From NCBI GenBank assembly GCA_030620095.1, contig JAUTXW010000064.1:690501-754500 (forward strand): a stretch of 64,000 nucleotides of DNA, written 5' to 3'. Both the position numbers and the translations under genes were made by a program. This document shows positions 22,662 through 33,694 of the stretch, one piece after another. The notes beneath the pieces were generated by a model, which saw nothing but the letters and a program-made list of their open reading frames with translations, was not told where the DNA came from and searched no databases. Source of the stretch: Kuschelorhynchus macadamiae (lineage: Eukaryota > Arthropoda > Insecta > Coleoptera > Curculionidae). Numbering within the stretch: the first letter of the stretch is position 1; every line of letters starts with the position of its first letter.

Positions 22662-22951
22662 CATGGAAAGGACTCCACCAGAGCTCAATCCTTTTGATAT
22701 CTGAGATATCTGGGATGAGTGAATGTTCCCCTTTGAGGGAGTGTGAATGCCCTAGGGCAAAGTCATAATAATAATAATAAAAATAAATTCCTAGAGAAAG
22801 GAAATATCACTGCAAAAGTCCTAAATGGCGAAATTTGAACATGGAAAGAAGGGCGTTTACTTTTACCTCCATTTACACTTACGCCAATTGTCTATAAATA
22901 ATTTAGCATCAACATGTTAATACTATATTTTATCGATAAATCCTTGACAAA

Positions 22952-23144
22952 ACATCGTAAGCCACACAAATGTTGTATTACCTTAAACGCTTTTTAAATT
23001 AAACAACAATGTTCCTGTACATTTCAAATCTTCTCTGTTTAAAAATACCGTTATGTACTTGTAAAATAAGGGTTTTTACAGAAATATTGTTGTTTTGTTT
23101 AAGAAGCATTTAAGATAATAAAACCATTTTATGGCTTACGATGT
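22952..23144. mobile_element. Foldback MITE (~193 bp)
   Basis: The outer ends ACATCGTAAGCCA and TGGCTTACGATGT are perfect inverted repeats. The arms stay similar for about 65 bases each (CCTTAAACGCTTTTTAAATT against the inverse of TTTAAGAAGCATTTAAG; AACAACAATGTT against AATATTGTTGTT). There is no coding content. Confidence 0.7.
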
Positions 23145-24579
23145 AATATCAAGAACCAATCAATATCACTCCAACCTTTGACCAAAGCTGATTTAAAAAC
23201 AACATAATATTAAATAGAGTAAAAAAGAAACAAAAAGAATTAAATAACGAATATTTGCTAATAAGCTGCAAATATCAAAACTATCTACATTCCTCAAAAC
23301 ACGTTAAAGATGAAAAAATTTGACATGAACTACGGCGAATTGAAAAACAAGGAGAAAACACGAGACTTAAAGGAATCACAGAAAGCGTCTATTTTAGTCT
23401 TAGGTATAATCAATAATATGATGAAATTTCCACTTACCGCCTCCAGAGAAACTCCGGTTATCTGCCATTTTGAGAAACGCCTTTTCGAGACTCCATTCGA
23501 TACTGAAAACGAAAGCACAAGTTAACGATATATGAACTATAATATTTTTCATAAAAAAAAATAGTAAAATAGCAAAACAATATTATCCTCGTTTTGTTTT
23601 AATTGTGTCATAAGAAGCAGATATAAATTTGTTTCAAAAATGAACACCAAGTTCGTAATAAAAATAAAATTTGTAATAATATTACAATAAACTATATAAT
23701 GGTTGACTTTTGGCAGAGAAAATATTTCTTATGTACAGAATACATTCTTTTTCCTTTTCCTTCACGGAAATTTATCCGGAAGTAATTAATTAAAAAAGGG
23801 AGGGGAAAAAGGAGATAAATGAGTTTTTCGGGAATATGTTTTAAACTTACGTTATTCCTGTTTTCAGGGTATGATCTAATAGAAACGGCTAGTTTTTAGC
23901 CAAATTCAAATCAAATTTTACTCAAAAAAATCATCGGAATTTGCCAATGGTGGCTGTTTTTTGCAAGGGGGGTCTATTTTAGACCTACAATAAGATGATG
24001 CAAATTTATCCACGAAAATTAACCAGGAGGTAACAAGAATATTGTTTTATTCTTGAGGACTGGGTCTCGATAATATTTCTTTCATTTATGTTTTGACACC
24101 TAGTTAAAGTTTTAACTATAGGAGATACAACAAAACTCTAAATTCAAAAGTAGTAGGATTTTTTACATAACCTTTTAAGAGTATCAATTTTTTTTCAAAT
24201 CATTAGAAAGTTGAAAAATATACATAACCTATATTTTTTTAAATGGGACAACCTGTATATTATTAACCCTTCACGTATTATAAATATACGAGGTTTGATT
24301 TCTATATTTGAAAATTAACAAAACCCGTGCCATCAGAGGCAATCCCATTGATTCTATATTGATATTGGATTCTTTTTTCATTAATACCGACAAAATCAAC
24401 ATCCAATAAGTAAATGTCAAAATTAAATCAATTACCTTATGATTTGAAAATTTTAATTGTCGCTTTTCGTGCGTATTTGGAAAAGTACTTTCGGAAAGGT
24501 GGTTCAGAGCTATTTTGAAAATAATAAATATCGATTCGATTTTCGATAGCAAAAAAAAGATTTTTTTATTTGTCCATAT
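23145..24579. other. No gene recognised
   Basis: A 71-codon open frame at 23310-23525 is very rich in Lys, Glu and Asn with no domain. The rest is AT-rich. Confidence 0.45.
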
Positions 24580-26830
24580 TTCTGGCTTTTGATTAAAAAA
24601 ACGGTAAATTTCCTTGATACGTCATGTTGCATTAGTACAGAAATATTCCAAGTTTATTCCTATAACACATCTAATTTTTCTGCAAATTTTGATGTCAACT
24701 AAATAAGATTCTTTACGTTGATTTTTTAAATATTTTATTACGCCGCAATTTTGTTCCATAATCTTGAATTTGTTACCACAATTTTACCAGGTTATCTCTA
24801 CCTATATCACACTTAATTCTTGCACAAAATTTGAAATAAGTAGTTTTTCAGCTTGATTAAATTTAAATAATTTATTAACCACCATTTTGCCATTTTGAAT
24901 TCGTACCAAAATGCCACCGGTTCATTCATTCCATGATTTTTGTGAAAAGTTGGAGGTAGGTTGTATAAATAATTTATTAGTAATATTTTTTTAAGTTTTC
25001 ACTTGCTCGCCATTTTGTTCACGCCATATTGGATTTTTAACAAAATGGTCCCCGCATATCACCCTTAATTTTTGACCAAAATTTGAAGTTAATCGGCTAA
25101 ATAGTTTTTTAGCTGTGTCGCGAAGTGATAACATGTTTTTTGGCATCTAGAGACTCTAACACAAGAAGATCTGTACAAACCTGAGTGGGTGATTTTTCAC
25201 GATTAGAAACATTTTATTTGGCCGCCATTTTGTCTTCCATCTAGAATTCATACCACAATTTTACTAGTTCATTACACTTAATTATTGCACAAAATTTGAA
25301 ATCAATTTTCAGGCTGATTTTGACTTCCCTCGTAAAAGGAAAGTATTGTAATCGTGAAAAAATCGTCCTCCGAAAATGGAAAGATGCCGAAAAACATGTG
25401 TTCTCGATTCTGTCGGTCTTAATGTTCGCGGCATAGCTACTAGTACTACTTACTACTACTACCGAATTTGACAAAAATTAAGGGTTACAGGTGGTGTGAC
25501 CTGGTAACAATTTGGTAAAAATCTAATATGGCAAAACAAAATGGCAGTCTAGAGAAATGTTAAAACAATTATAACTAAAAAACTATTTATCCAATTTTCT
25601 TCAAAAATCAAATATTACGTAGAAATCAACTAGTAAAATTTTATATGAATTCAAGAAATGCAAAAAATCAACCTGAAAAAACTACTCAAATACAGATTGA
25701 TTTCAAATTTTGTGCAAGAATTAATTATACTATAGAGATAAACTGGTAAAATTCTGGCAAGAACTCAAGATGGCGGCCAAACAAAAAAAATTTTCTTCGT
25801 AAAAAAAAATCGCTCTCTAAGGTTTTATATATATTCACAATTTAGCGTGCCTAGATGCAAAAAAATAGGTTATCTCAATTCCGTGGGTCGATCTGTTGGT
25901 CTGCTACTTACCCGTCTGCCTTCAAATTAGGGTAAAAAATTAAGATTATAGTAATATTTTGGTAAAAATACAATATGGCGGAACAAAATGACGGCCTAAA
26001 AATGATTACTAAAAAACTAATTATCCAATTTATTTCATATTTTGTACAAAAATCAAGTGTTACATAGAAATGAACTGATAACATTTTAGTACGAATCCAG
26101 AAGAGCAACACAAAATGGCGGCCTAACGAAATGTTGAAAACATCAGCCTGAATTACTTACTAGATTAATTTCAAATTTTGTGCCAGAATTAAGTGTCATA
26201 TAGAAATAAAATGATATCTTCATATTCAATTGATTTCAAATTTTGCAGAAAAATCAATAAATGATATAGGGATAAACTCGCACATAACGGAACAAAATGG
26301 CGGTCTTAAAAAATCAGTATAAACACTACTTCTTCAATTTATTTTAAATTATGTACAAAAATGAAGTGTGGCATGAGCAGAGAGTGGTAACATATTGGTA
26401 CAAATCCAATATGGTGGAACAAATTGGCGCCCAATAAGATATATTTGAAAAGACAATATATATGTGTTACTAAATGATTAGGTGCGAATTAAATTGAGTC
26501 ATACTTCACTATTCCTAAGAAAAGGAAAAACTCATAACAGGGGAAGTTCCGGGTAAAGGAAATGTACCGATCTCTTAAATATGTTATTAAGTCGCCATTT
26601 TGTTTCGCCATCTTGGATCCGTAACAAAATTTTACCAGTTCATTCCTTGATTTTTGTGCAAGAATTGAGGTAAATTGGGTAAGTAGTTTTCCTAACTAGG
26701 CCGGGAACACACCGACCGACACAACTGACAAAACCTGTTTTTTGACCTCTAGGGACACGGGACCCCAAGATGAAGATCTGTAAAAACTTGAGTGATTTTT
26801 TCACGATTAAAAGGGGGTATTTTTTTATAT
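24580..26830. repeat. Array of diverged ~110-140-bp units in both orientations
   Basis: Units contain the words (G/C)CGCCATTTTG, ATTTTACCAGTTCAT, CACTTAATT(C/A)TTGCACAAAA and TTTGAAAT(A/C)A(A/G). They run in one orientation from about 24600 to 25330, in the opposite orientation from about 25480 to 26450, and again forward at 26580-26830. Near 25100-25210 and 26680-26820 related segments share AAGATCTGTA...TTTTTCACGATTA; the inverse AATCGTGAAAAAAT lies near 25350. No coding content. Confidence 0.75.
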
Positions 26831-27260
26831 ATATGGCACGATTTGGGTAGCGGTATTTTCCGATTCTGCATATTAAAATCGACCTCTATGCAAAAAATCA
26901 TGTAAAAATATATATATTTTTTTTAAACTCCCAAACGCTGGACTAAGAGAGGTTGTTCCGAAGCATAACATAGGGTGTGATAATAAACACGTACCTTCAT
27001 TTGATTTGGATATCAAATAACTTCGGAATGAAGTAAACTAGATGTTATTTTGATATTTCCCTAAGGAAACTCAAAAAGTTTTATTTTGATATTTTATGAA
27101 TTGTATATAAACATAGTGCGAAAAATCGTAAAATTACCCGCACTGTGAAACTTTTCTTTTATTACCGAAACCGAAGTATGACCATGTTCTGCACATAGTT
27201 ATTTAGTAGTATATGCAGAGCCTTCAGAGATATTTAGTGTCATCATAGTCATTTTTTTTT
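26831..27260. other. No gene recognised
   Basis: AT-rich spacer without open frames or repeats that I can identify. Confidence 0.5.
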
Positions 27261-27262
27261 TA

Positions 27263-27972
27263 GGAAAAACGTATTGTTACTAAAATTGCCCAAGAGAAAT
27301 AGCTGGCAATTATTTTCAAGTTTCTAAGTCAGCCTCTAGAGGTCGTAACTCCAAAGGTCAATAGAAAAGACGATATTTCTCGGACTAATTAGTATGAATT
27401 TTTATTCTTACTCTAAGGTATGAAACTAAAATAGGTATGTTATACCCTTCGACAAATTTTGAAAACTTGTAACTAGTATTTTTTTCTCTAGGTCGTCAAA
27501 TAGAGGCAGTAACATAGCTACACCCCTACACCGCAGGGGAGGAGGGCAATGATAATGAAGCCCAAAGGAAACTATGATTTTTAAGAGGGAAATAATAGCT
27601 TATTAGCCGTATTAATTATTTTGCGGGCGGGCTCGCAAAACCGCTTAAGCCTAAATACTTAAAGCACTAAAACTCATAAGTTTCACATCCGGCCCTGTTT
27701 TTGGTGTTAGCATATCCTAAAATTTGTAGTTACGCACTGAATATACCCTATAACAACTGCGAAGTTTCGCTTGCAAAAAACGCCGTAATTCCGTTTTGGT
27801 TTTAAGGATTTTGACAAACTAGGTCTTGCGCCTAATGCCAGACTGTGTTTTCGTGTATTTGGCTTGTTTTCTTGCAAATTTCAATTGGGGTTACCCCTCT
27901 AGTGGCCGACCTAAAAACTTGAAAATAATTTCAAGCAACTTCTATTGGACACGTTCATTAATTTTTTTTTCC
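27263..27972. mobile_element. Non-autonomous Tc1/mariner-type element related to the 9.4-12.4 kb transposon
   Basis: Both ends begin GGAAAAA next to TA (TA at 27261-27262 and 27973-27974), the target duplication expected for Tc1/mariner. Subterminal sequences are inverted copies: AATTATTTTCAAGTTT near the left matches GAAATTATTTTCAAGTTT on the other strand near the right. The left arm AAGAGAAATAGCTGGCAATT and CCTCTAGAGG-type words resemble AAGAGAAATCGCTGG and GCCGCTAGGGG of the transposon at 9419-12426, so that family could have mobilised it. The 710-bp body has no coding potential. Confidence 0.6.
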
Positions 27973-27974
27973 TA

Positions 27975-28493
27975 ATAGGTTTGATTAAGGACATCCTGTG
28001 TGTATATATAAATTTTCCGATTGTTTACAGCACATTTCCTGATTTTCATTTTTCATATTTAAATAATTGCTAAACTACAATTTTTGCACAACTTAAAAAT
28101 GCATTTTTTTATACTTCAAGACATACTTTTTAATTTGCCAGTACCCGTTTCTCCCAAAGTTTTCGTTTTGATCAAAAAACCTTGTTAACATTAACAAAAA
28201 ATCGGATTCATCAAATGTTCATATTTAAAAATCTTGCTTTTAGGGCTATTATATTATATTAGCCAGCAAATGAATACGAGGATACAAACTATCAAACCTA
28301 CATAAAAAGTTTATATATTTGCAAGCTAATGTAACAATAAAATATTCCTACATGGAAAGTTTCGTTATTCTTAGCTTGATTGTTGAGTAATTTTTATTAC
28401 TTGATTATGTTAAGTGATATAAATGACGTGCCAAACAACACCTACCCACAAAATAAACAAAATTAACTTGTTAGAATGGAAATGCTTACATCG

Positions 28494-28498
<5 letters not shown>
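27975..28498. other. No gene recognised
   Basis: AT-rich; includes GGACATCCTGTGTG near 27988, a GGGTGT-type end in inverted form. Otherwise featureless. Confidence 0.45.

Positions 28499-28555
<57 letters not shown>
28499..28555. repeat. (TA)n microsatellite
   Basis: About 28 TA units, directly followed by a GGGTGTTCC repeat end. Confidence 0.95.
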
Positions 28556-28559
<4 letters not shown>

Positions 28560-28870
28560 GTTCCTAAATATGGCATATTAAAGGGGGGTGATTCTTGGAT
28601 CATTTAAATAGAAAAAGTTTTAATAAATAATGGCCGCAAATACCTTATTTTTGAAATAGCGTGTTTAAGTTAAAAAAAAAAAATTTCTTTCTTTAAACTG
28701 TAACATTTGAGGACATATATTTATTAAAACTTTTCTTAGAATGATCCAAGGAATCACTTTTATAGAATTTTGAGCAATTCCGACTAAAGCTAGACCAGAG
28801 GAGCCAGAAGTGTGCAACAAAATAAAATTTGTTTTTTTCTCGAAAACCACTTGTCGCATCACAAAATACT
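28553..28870. repeat. Foldback repeat with GGGTGTT end
   Basis: TAGGGTGTTCCTAAAT opens the segment. GTGATTCTTGGATCATTT (about 28590) and the stretch AAAAGTTTTAATAAATA (about 28616) reappear inverted at 28712-28766 (ATTTATTAAAACTTTTC, GATCCAAGGAATCAC). The arms are about 50 bp and the loop about 70 bp. Confidence 0.65.
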
Positions 28871-29114
28871 GAGAGGCAGTATCAGTAGCGTACCTTTTTT
28901 TTATTAAGAAACACAGGAATGGTTACCCATACCTACGTCCATGGTTAAAATAAAAACTGTTGAATACTGTCAAAATATAGCCTTTAAATAACAATGCGGA
29001 TGAGTCAAATCTTAATCAAAATAGCTCCTACTGTTTCGACATCACTAAAAAACCATTTTTTTTAAACCCTGTATTTCGAAAATAAAGCATTTGCGACACA
29101 TATTTATAGAAATA

Positions 29115-29118
<4 letters not shown>

Positions 29119-29172
<54 letters not shown>
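29119..29172. repeat. (TA)n microsatellite
   Basis: About 27 TA units, abutting the PLE fragment at its 5' side. Confidence 0.95.
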
Positions 29173-29175
<3 letters not shown>

Positions 29176-29584
29176 CATTATAAGACCAGAATAATCCGAG
29201 AAGCCATAGAAATTGAAAAGCAAGGTGATTTAAATAAAAGGGACGAATCATTAAAACTACCAACAGTATGGAAGACAATAATAGACAAAACTAAAATCGC
29301 AAAAACTCAAGCGCAATTAGCGCAACAACAACAGCACCATCCGGAAAACATTATAACGACCAACGCCTGCGCAGATATAACTGTTTTGTTGCCCTAATTG
29401 CGGGTTTTTGCGATTTTAGATTTGTCGCAGTCACCAACACTTCAGTCTCTATTTTAAAGAAAGCTTTTAAAATGCCAAATGTGATTTTGGCGAAACGTCA
29501 GCAAAACTGTTCTTTATAACGACTATAGTGAACGGATGTACACCCGGAATGAAAACACATTGTATTTTTCCATCCGTGAAGGAG

Positions 29585-29587
<3 letters not shown>
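29173..29587 (+). pseudogene. 3' end of a Penelope-like element
   Basis: The frame reads HYKTRIIREAIEIEKQGDLN, then LPTVWKTIID, matching the C-terminal tail found after the GIY-YIG domain in many PLE proteins (TR.IREA.EI.K). The 3' region has a stem GCCAAA/TTTGGC followed by GAAACGTC (about 29472-29500), the second half of a hammerhead-like core; the CTGANGA half is degraded to CTTTTAAAA. The piece lies between two (TA)n tracts. It is a different lineage from the 18.3-20.5 kb PLE, judging by the tail sequence. Confidence 0.65.

Positions 29588-29639
<52 letters not shown>
29588..29639. repeat. (TA)n microsatellite
   Basis: About 26 TA units on the 3' side of the PLE fragment. Confidence 0.95.
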
Positions 29640-29643
<4 letters not shown>

Positions 29644-30083
29644 TAAGAAGTAAACCTATACAATCCCACTATTTCCATATTAAAAACAATTATCATTCAT
29701 CCAGATATTATTGATCATGATAGTTTACACTGAAGTTCAATCAGAAAATGTAGGAAACCATCTTAGAATAGACATTAAAAAGTTTCCAACAGAATACTGC
29801 ACAAAAAAGACCCACAGTCGCAAAAATTGCTTTAAGATAAATAAAGCTTTAAATTAATCTTTAATATCTGATATTATAATAACAATAGTTCGCTAGAATA
29901 CATTATGCCCAATGTACTAAACTCATGGAAATTTGAAACGATTCAGACAAAATTTTAGTAACATTTGTAATATATTTTCTGATTCCTTCAAGCGATTTAA
30001 ATAAACTTTTTGGTTTTAAAGTTGCATTCTTAGACTTATTCTTGGGCAGAATGTTTGGCATAAAACACAATTAACGTCAATAT
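29640..30083. other. No gene recognised
   Basis: AT-rich sequence with no supported feature. Confidence 0.5.
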
Positions 30084-30855
30084 ACGGGGTGATTCAAACA
30101 CACGTTTTTACCCAACATTTAACTACATTTCTGAGTTAAACATCAAATCCTAAAATTATGCTTATTATGTCAAATGATAGCCCCAATTTTGCTTTAAAAC
30201 GTGCTTTTTAAAAATCTTTGCTAACTTTTACCGTTTTTAAACTATAGAGATTTTTCTAAACAACTACATAATTGTATGATTTTTTAATTTAAATTAAGTA
30301 AAGGAAGCTTTGAAACGAAAACGTATCGACTGTCATCTGTCACCCACAATGTTCAATAGTTGAATCAAGGTTTTGTTTTGTGGGTTTGTTACTTAAAAAC
30401 ACTTTAAAATATTGTCAAAATGCCCAGATATAAACGAAATGTGAGCAATCGGTATGTTAGAAAGTGGCTTATCACAAAGAATTGTGGCTGAAAGGTGGCA
30501 TATTAAACAAAGTGCTTTATAGAGAGTATGGGGCAGATATTAAAATACTGGTTCAGTGCAATATAACCATGGAGAAGATGTTGTGAAAAAAACAACCCCT
30601 AGGACAGATACATTGTACGTTAACCTCTTTCCGAGAGGACTATTACGTCCACAAAAATTAAAACTCATGTCCAGGTAACACAAAATGTAACCATTTCTAC
30701 AAAAACCATTCGAAATCGGTTACATGAAGCTCATTTAAATTCCCGACGGGCCTATAGGCATCCTCAGTTATTAAGAGAGCACAGACGGCCTCGTTTGATT
30801 TTTGCCGCAGAATATGTTAACTGGGATTTACTCGAATTTGTTCGAGACTGTGGCA
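30084..30855 (+). pseudogene. Truncated Tc1-like transposon with transposase N-terminus
   Basis: ACGGGGTGATTCAAACACACG at 30084 looks like a transposon end. From 30420 the frames give MPRYKRN, then helix-turn-helix remnants (WHIKQSALYRVWGRY-like, broken by stops), the phrase NHGE and TTPRTDRYIV, and finally ISTKTIRNRLHEAHLNSRRA and REHRRPRLIFAAEYVNWD, the second helix-turn-helix and start of the catalytic domain in Tc1 transposases. It is cut off at about 30855, where a non-LTR fragment begins, so the DDE core is missing. Confidence 0.65.
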
Positions 30856-31560
30856 CACGAAATTCTATTGTATAAATTGGAATTACCTGGAATTAGGGAT
30901 ATAGCTTTACAATTATTTAAATTTTATTTAAATAGAACACAAAAAGTCAGGATAGGTGGATTCTAGGGAGGTAGGGTTTGGTATACTGCAGGGGATAGTC
31001 TTGGGTCCAATCCTGATTTTAACTTATCAGTAGTATTTCTAACATCACTGATAAGGGTAGAATCATCAGTTTTGCAGATACCACTATTCTTGGTAGAGAT
31101 TGTTCTTAGGAGTCATCATACCATAAAGCTGAGAGTATTCTCGCAAAAGCAAAAATTTTGGTCCACTATAGTTTCTTTGCTTTAAATATTGACAAACCTA
31201 AATTTATTGCTTTCTCTGCAACTGCCTCACGATCCATCAGTTTTGAAGTCCATAGTCGTTACAGAAAAACACATAAAAATTTTATTGTCTAAGCAGAAAC
31301 TTTTTTCCACTGCTACATTTTTTCAACAAACTGGTTTTCTGAACATAAAACAACTATATTTAAAAAACATAATTAAATTCTAAGTAAAAAAATATTTAAA
31401 CAAATACGTTGATCATACAATAGTTACAAGATCCATTAGTTTAGAAGTACCTAAATATAGTAACACATTGTCCCAAAGATATATTCTCTATATAGCCCCC
31501 AAGACCAAAATGTGTTACCTAGCGATCCTAAGGATAAACTAAATAGTTCTAATGCTAGTC
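30856..31560 (+). pseudogene. CR1/jockey-group reverse transcriptase fragment
   Basis: Broken frames read LYKLELPGIRDIALQLFKFY, then NRTQKVRI, and a damaged GD(S)LGSNP motif equivalent to GVPQGS.LGP. Later, LFSTATFFQQTGFLNIKQLY and TRSISLEVPKYSNTLSQRYI match the C-terminal region conserved in insect jockey-like ORF2 proteins. The YADD block is lost. It abuts the Tc1 relic, so either it inserted there or both were joined by deletion. Confidence 0.55.
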
Positions 31561-32159
31561 ACATATTTGGAAAACTGATTGCCTTGTTGAAAGATTAATA
31601 TGTGGACATATGTTGTATTATTCCTTGGCTCTAATGAATTGTATATTTTCGGGCATTGTACTAAACACTGTTTACTCTCCATATTGATATGTAGTGTCTA
31701 TTACTTAATTAACATTTAAGGTAGTGTATTAAATACCAAAGACTGTTTTTGTGCACACACAGTGTGTTAAGTGAAAATACACGTAAAACCTTTATCGAAA
31801 TAAAATAAATAAGTGAAATAAACTTCTTGAAGTGTAGTAGGTCTTAAAAAATTAAATTATTGTTCTACATAATTTTAGTATAGTCTGGTTTGCTATTCAC
31901 ATTTAAATTTGGCATACATTTAAAAAGGGTGGTATTTATATTATTTAACAGCTCTAAATCGTTTTCTGTCAGGTATTTTTTTGTGAAACTTTACTTTTTA
32001 TTTCCAAAAAAAACTACATTGGGTGAGGAAATTATAAACAACCTAGAAAACTACTTTTTACATACATGTGACACAAATACAGGTACCCAAGTATCTATAA
32101 AATTTGTTATATTCAGAATATTTAAGTTTCAAAATCGACATCTAAAACTTCTATATAGT
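31561..32159. other. No gene recognised
   Basis: AT-rich. An open plus frame at 31890-32174 overlaps the antisense of a non-LTR scrap and is not supported as a gene. Confidence 0.4.
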
Positions 32160-32345
32160 CATAATAGCATTTAGAAATAAGCAGTGTTTTGACAGAAGTT
32201 GCAAATATCATAGGTGGTAGATTTTTGTATCGTCTTGGTAGGTGATTATACATCTTTGCTCCCATGTATAAAAGTAATTTCTCTGTTAGTGTAAGAGTGT
32301 GCCTTGGGAGAATAATTAGTTCCGTATTATGAGAACTTTCTCAAT
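32160..32345 (-). pseudogene. Non-LTR ORF2 C-terminal scrap
   Basis: The minus strand reads LPRHTLTLTEKLLLYMGAKM followed by YNHLPRRYKNLPP and FATSVKTLLISKCYYDYIEV. This is the usual end of jockey-group ORF2 proteins (YMG.K.YN.LP...K......F...LK..L....YY...E). Only the tail is present. Confidence 0.55.
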
Positions 32346-32754
32346 TGAAGAACGAATTTTTATTTTTATTGAAATTTACATATTTTAGTAATAAGAAAAT
32401 GTAAATACAGGATACTGTTAAAAATCATTCTCGATAACACATTTTCGCAAGTAGAATTATTAGCACATCTTAAACATATTGTGAATTGTTCTTTTTTACA
32501 TTTTTAAGATGGCATTCTTGTTAACAGAAGAGACCCAGAGCATTATACTATATGAAATTTACAAATAAAAATATGCATAGTATGCTTAAGAGCAAAATTA
32601 TTGCAGATCTTCATCAAGGCTTTAAGGACATTTCCATTATGATATATGTTTAACCTTAAACATTTATGATTTTCTTGAAATGATAGTTCATTATTAAGGT
32701 TTACATTTTGTAAATCTTGCCTAATCAGCATAACATTAGTCTTTGACATATTTA
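32346..32754. other. No gene recognised
   Basis: AT-rich. It may hold more of the neighbouring minus-strand non-LTR scraps, too diverged to read. Confidence 0.4.
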
Positions 32755-33040
32755 AAGATAGTTTGCTGAACCTTACTGATTATTATCTATGCGGCCATAC
32801 CCATATTTTCAGATATCTCTATGAATTTTGTGTTGTGCCAAAATTTAGTAAAGTTAATAAATGTTTTAAGAATATTTGTATACTTTCTGTAATATGTATA
32901 CTTACCTCAGTGATTTTTTTTATTATACATGGCTTCCGAATACCTCTGCTGAGCCAAGACTTGGTTTTCATTCTATATGACTGACCTAATTTTAGTAATA
33001 AAAATACTGCATGCCAAATCCACCTCACTGGCCCCTAGTA
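32755..33040 (-). pseudogene. Non-LTR endonuclease/RT linker scrap
   Basis: The minus strand reads MKTKSWLSRGIRKPCIIKK, matching the K.KPWI(S/T).GI(R/K).S(C/I) segment that lies between the endonuclease and reverse transcriptase of jockey and CR1-group elements. The flanking sequence is not conclusive. Confidence 0.5.
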
Positions 33041-33279
33041 CACAACTCCAAGATTCACCGTCTAGCACATACCAATACTGCTGCAGTTAGTTTTACTTTT
33101 CAAAAAAATCTCATCAGAACGAGTAATTCTTTCTTTTTTTAGATTCTGTGCCAAAATTGAGACATGTCTGTACATGATAATCCGATGGTTATAAAACCAA
33201 AAGTAAAGTGATATAAATGTAAAATTTAAAAAACGTGAAATGCTCATATAGAAACCGTGTAACAAAACTGTTCTAACTC

Positions 33280-33560
33280 CTACGAGCCTTTTGATGTTCA
33301 GGTTATTTAAACGAAAGAGATATGGCCTTACTATATAACTCTTATATTGAATCTCATATTTACTGCCATGTTAGGGAAATACTCCAGGGTGTCTAATAAA
33401 TAAGCTACAAAGAACACAAAACAGTCATTTTTCAAAAAGGACTATTTTACCTGACAAGTTAGTTAGGTATATGAACAAATTGCAATGTTAAATTTTAAAA
33501 AATTAAAAATACTAGAGCAAGTAAAACTTATCCATGCTATAAAAAATAACACACTTAAAA
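33280..33560 (+). pseudogene. Non-LTR ORF2 scrap
   Basis: Plus frames give YLNERDMALLYNSYIESHIY, then remnants of a thumb/C-terminal region ending near 33560. A GGGTGTC repeat end at 33388 interrupts it. Weak similarity only. Confidence 0.35.
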
Positions 33561-33694
33561 ACAATGTAATAAGTTATGTATAATAACTAGTAAGGTACAG
33601 GGTGGCCATTTTATGGTGATACAGTACCTTATCTAGAAAACAATAATAGTTACGACAAAAAGTTAAATACAAAAGTTGTTTGGATTCAATCAAA

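Larger units (their letters stand above)
17827..22785 (+). mobile_element. R4/Dong-type non-LTR retrotransposon, split by a PLE
   Basis: The element runs from the (AAT)n tract to an (ATA)n tail near 22785 and is interrupted at 18309-20460 by a Penelope-like element. Without the insert it is about 2.8 kb. It has one ORF with reverse transcriptase, a zinc knuckle and a restriction-like endonuclease, the layout of the R4/Dong clade. It lacks the N-terminal DNA-binding part, so it is 5' truncated. TAA-repeat targeting has been reported for Dong of silkworm, which fits both borders. The 3' untranslated part (22662-22765) includes a short palindrome, GATATCTGAGATATC. Confidence 0.8.

Noticed and set aside
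23310..23525. Lys/Glu-rich 71-codon open frame
   Set aside because: Composition explains it; no start context, domain or splice sites support a gene.
24580..26830. CRISPR-like repeat array
   Set aside because: Units are diverged, change orientation and lack regular spacers; the genome is clearly eukaryotic.
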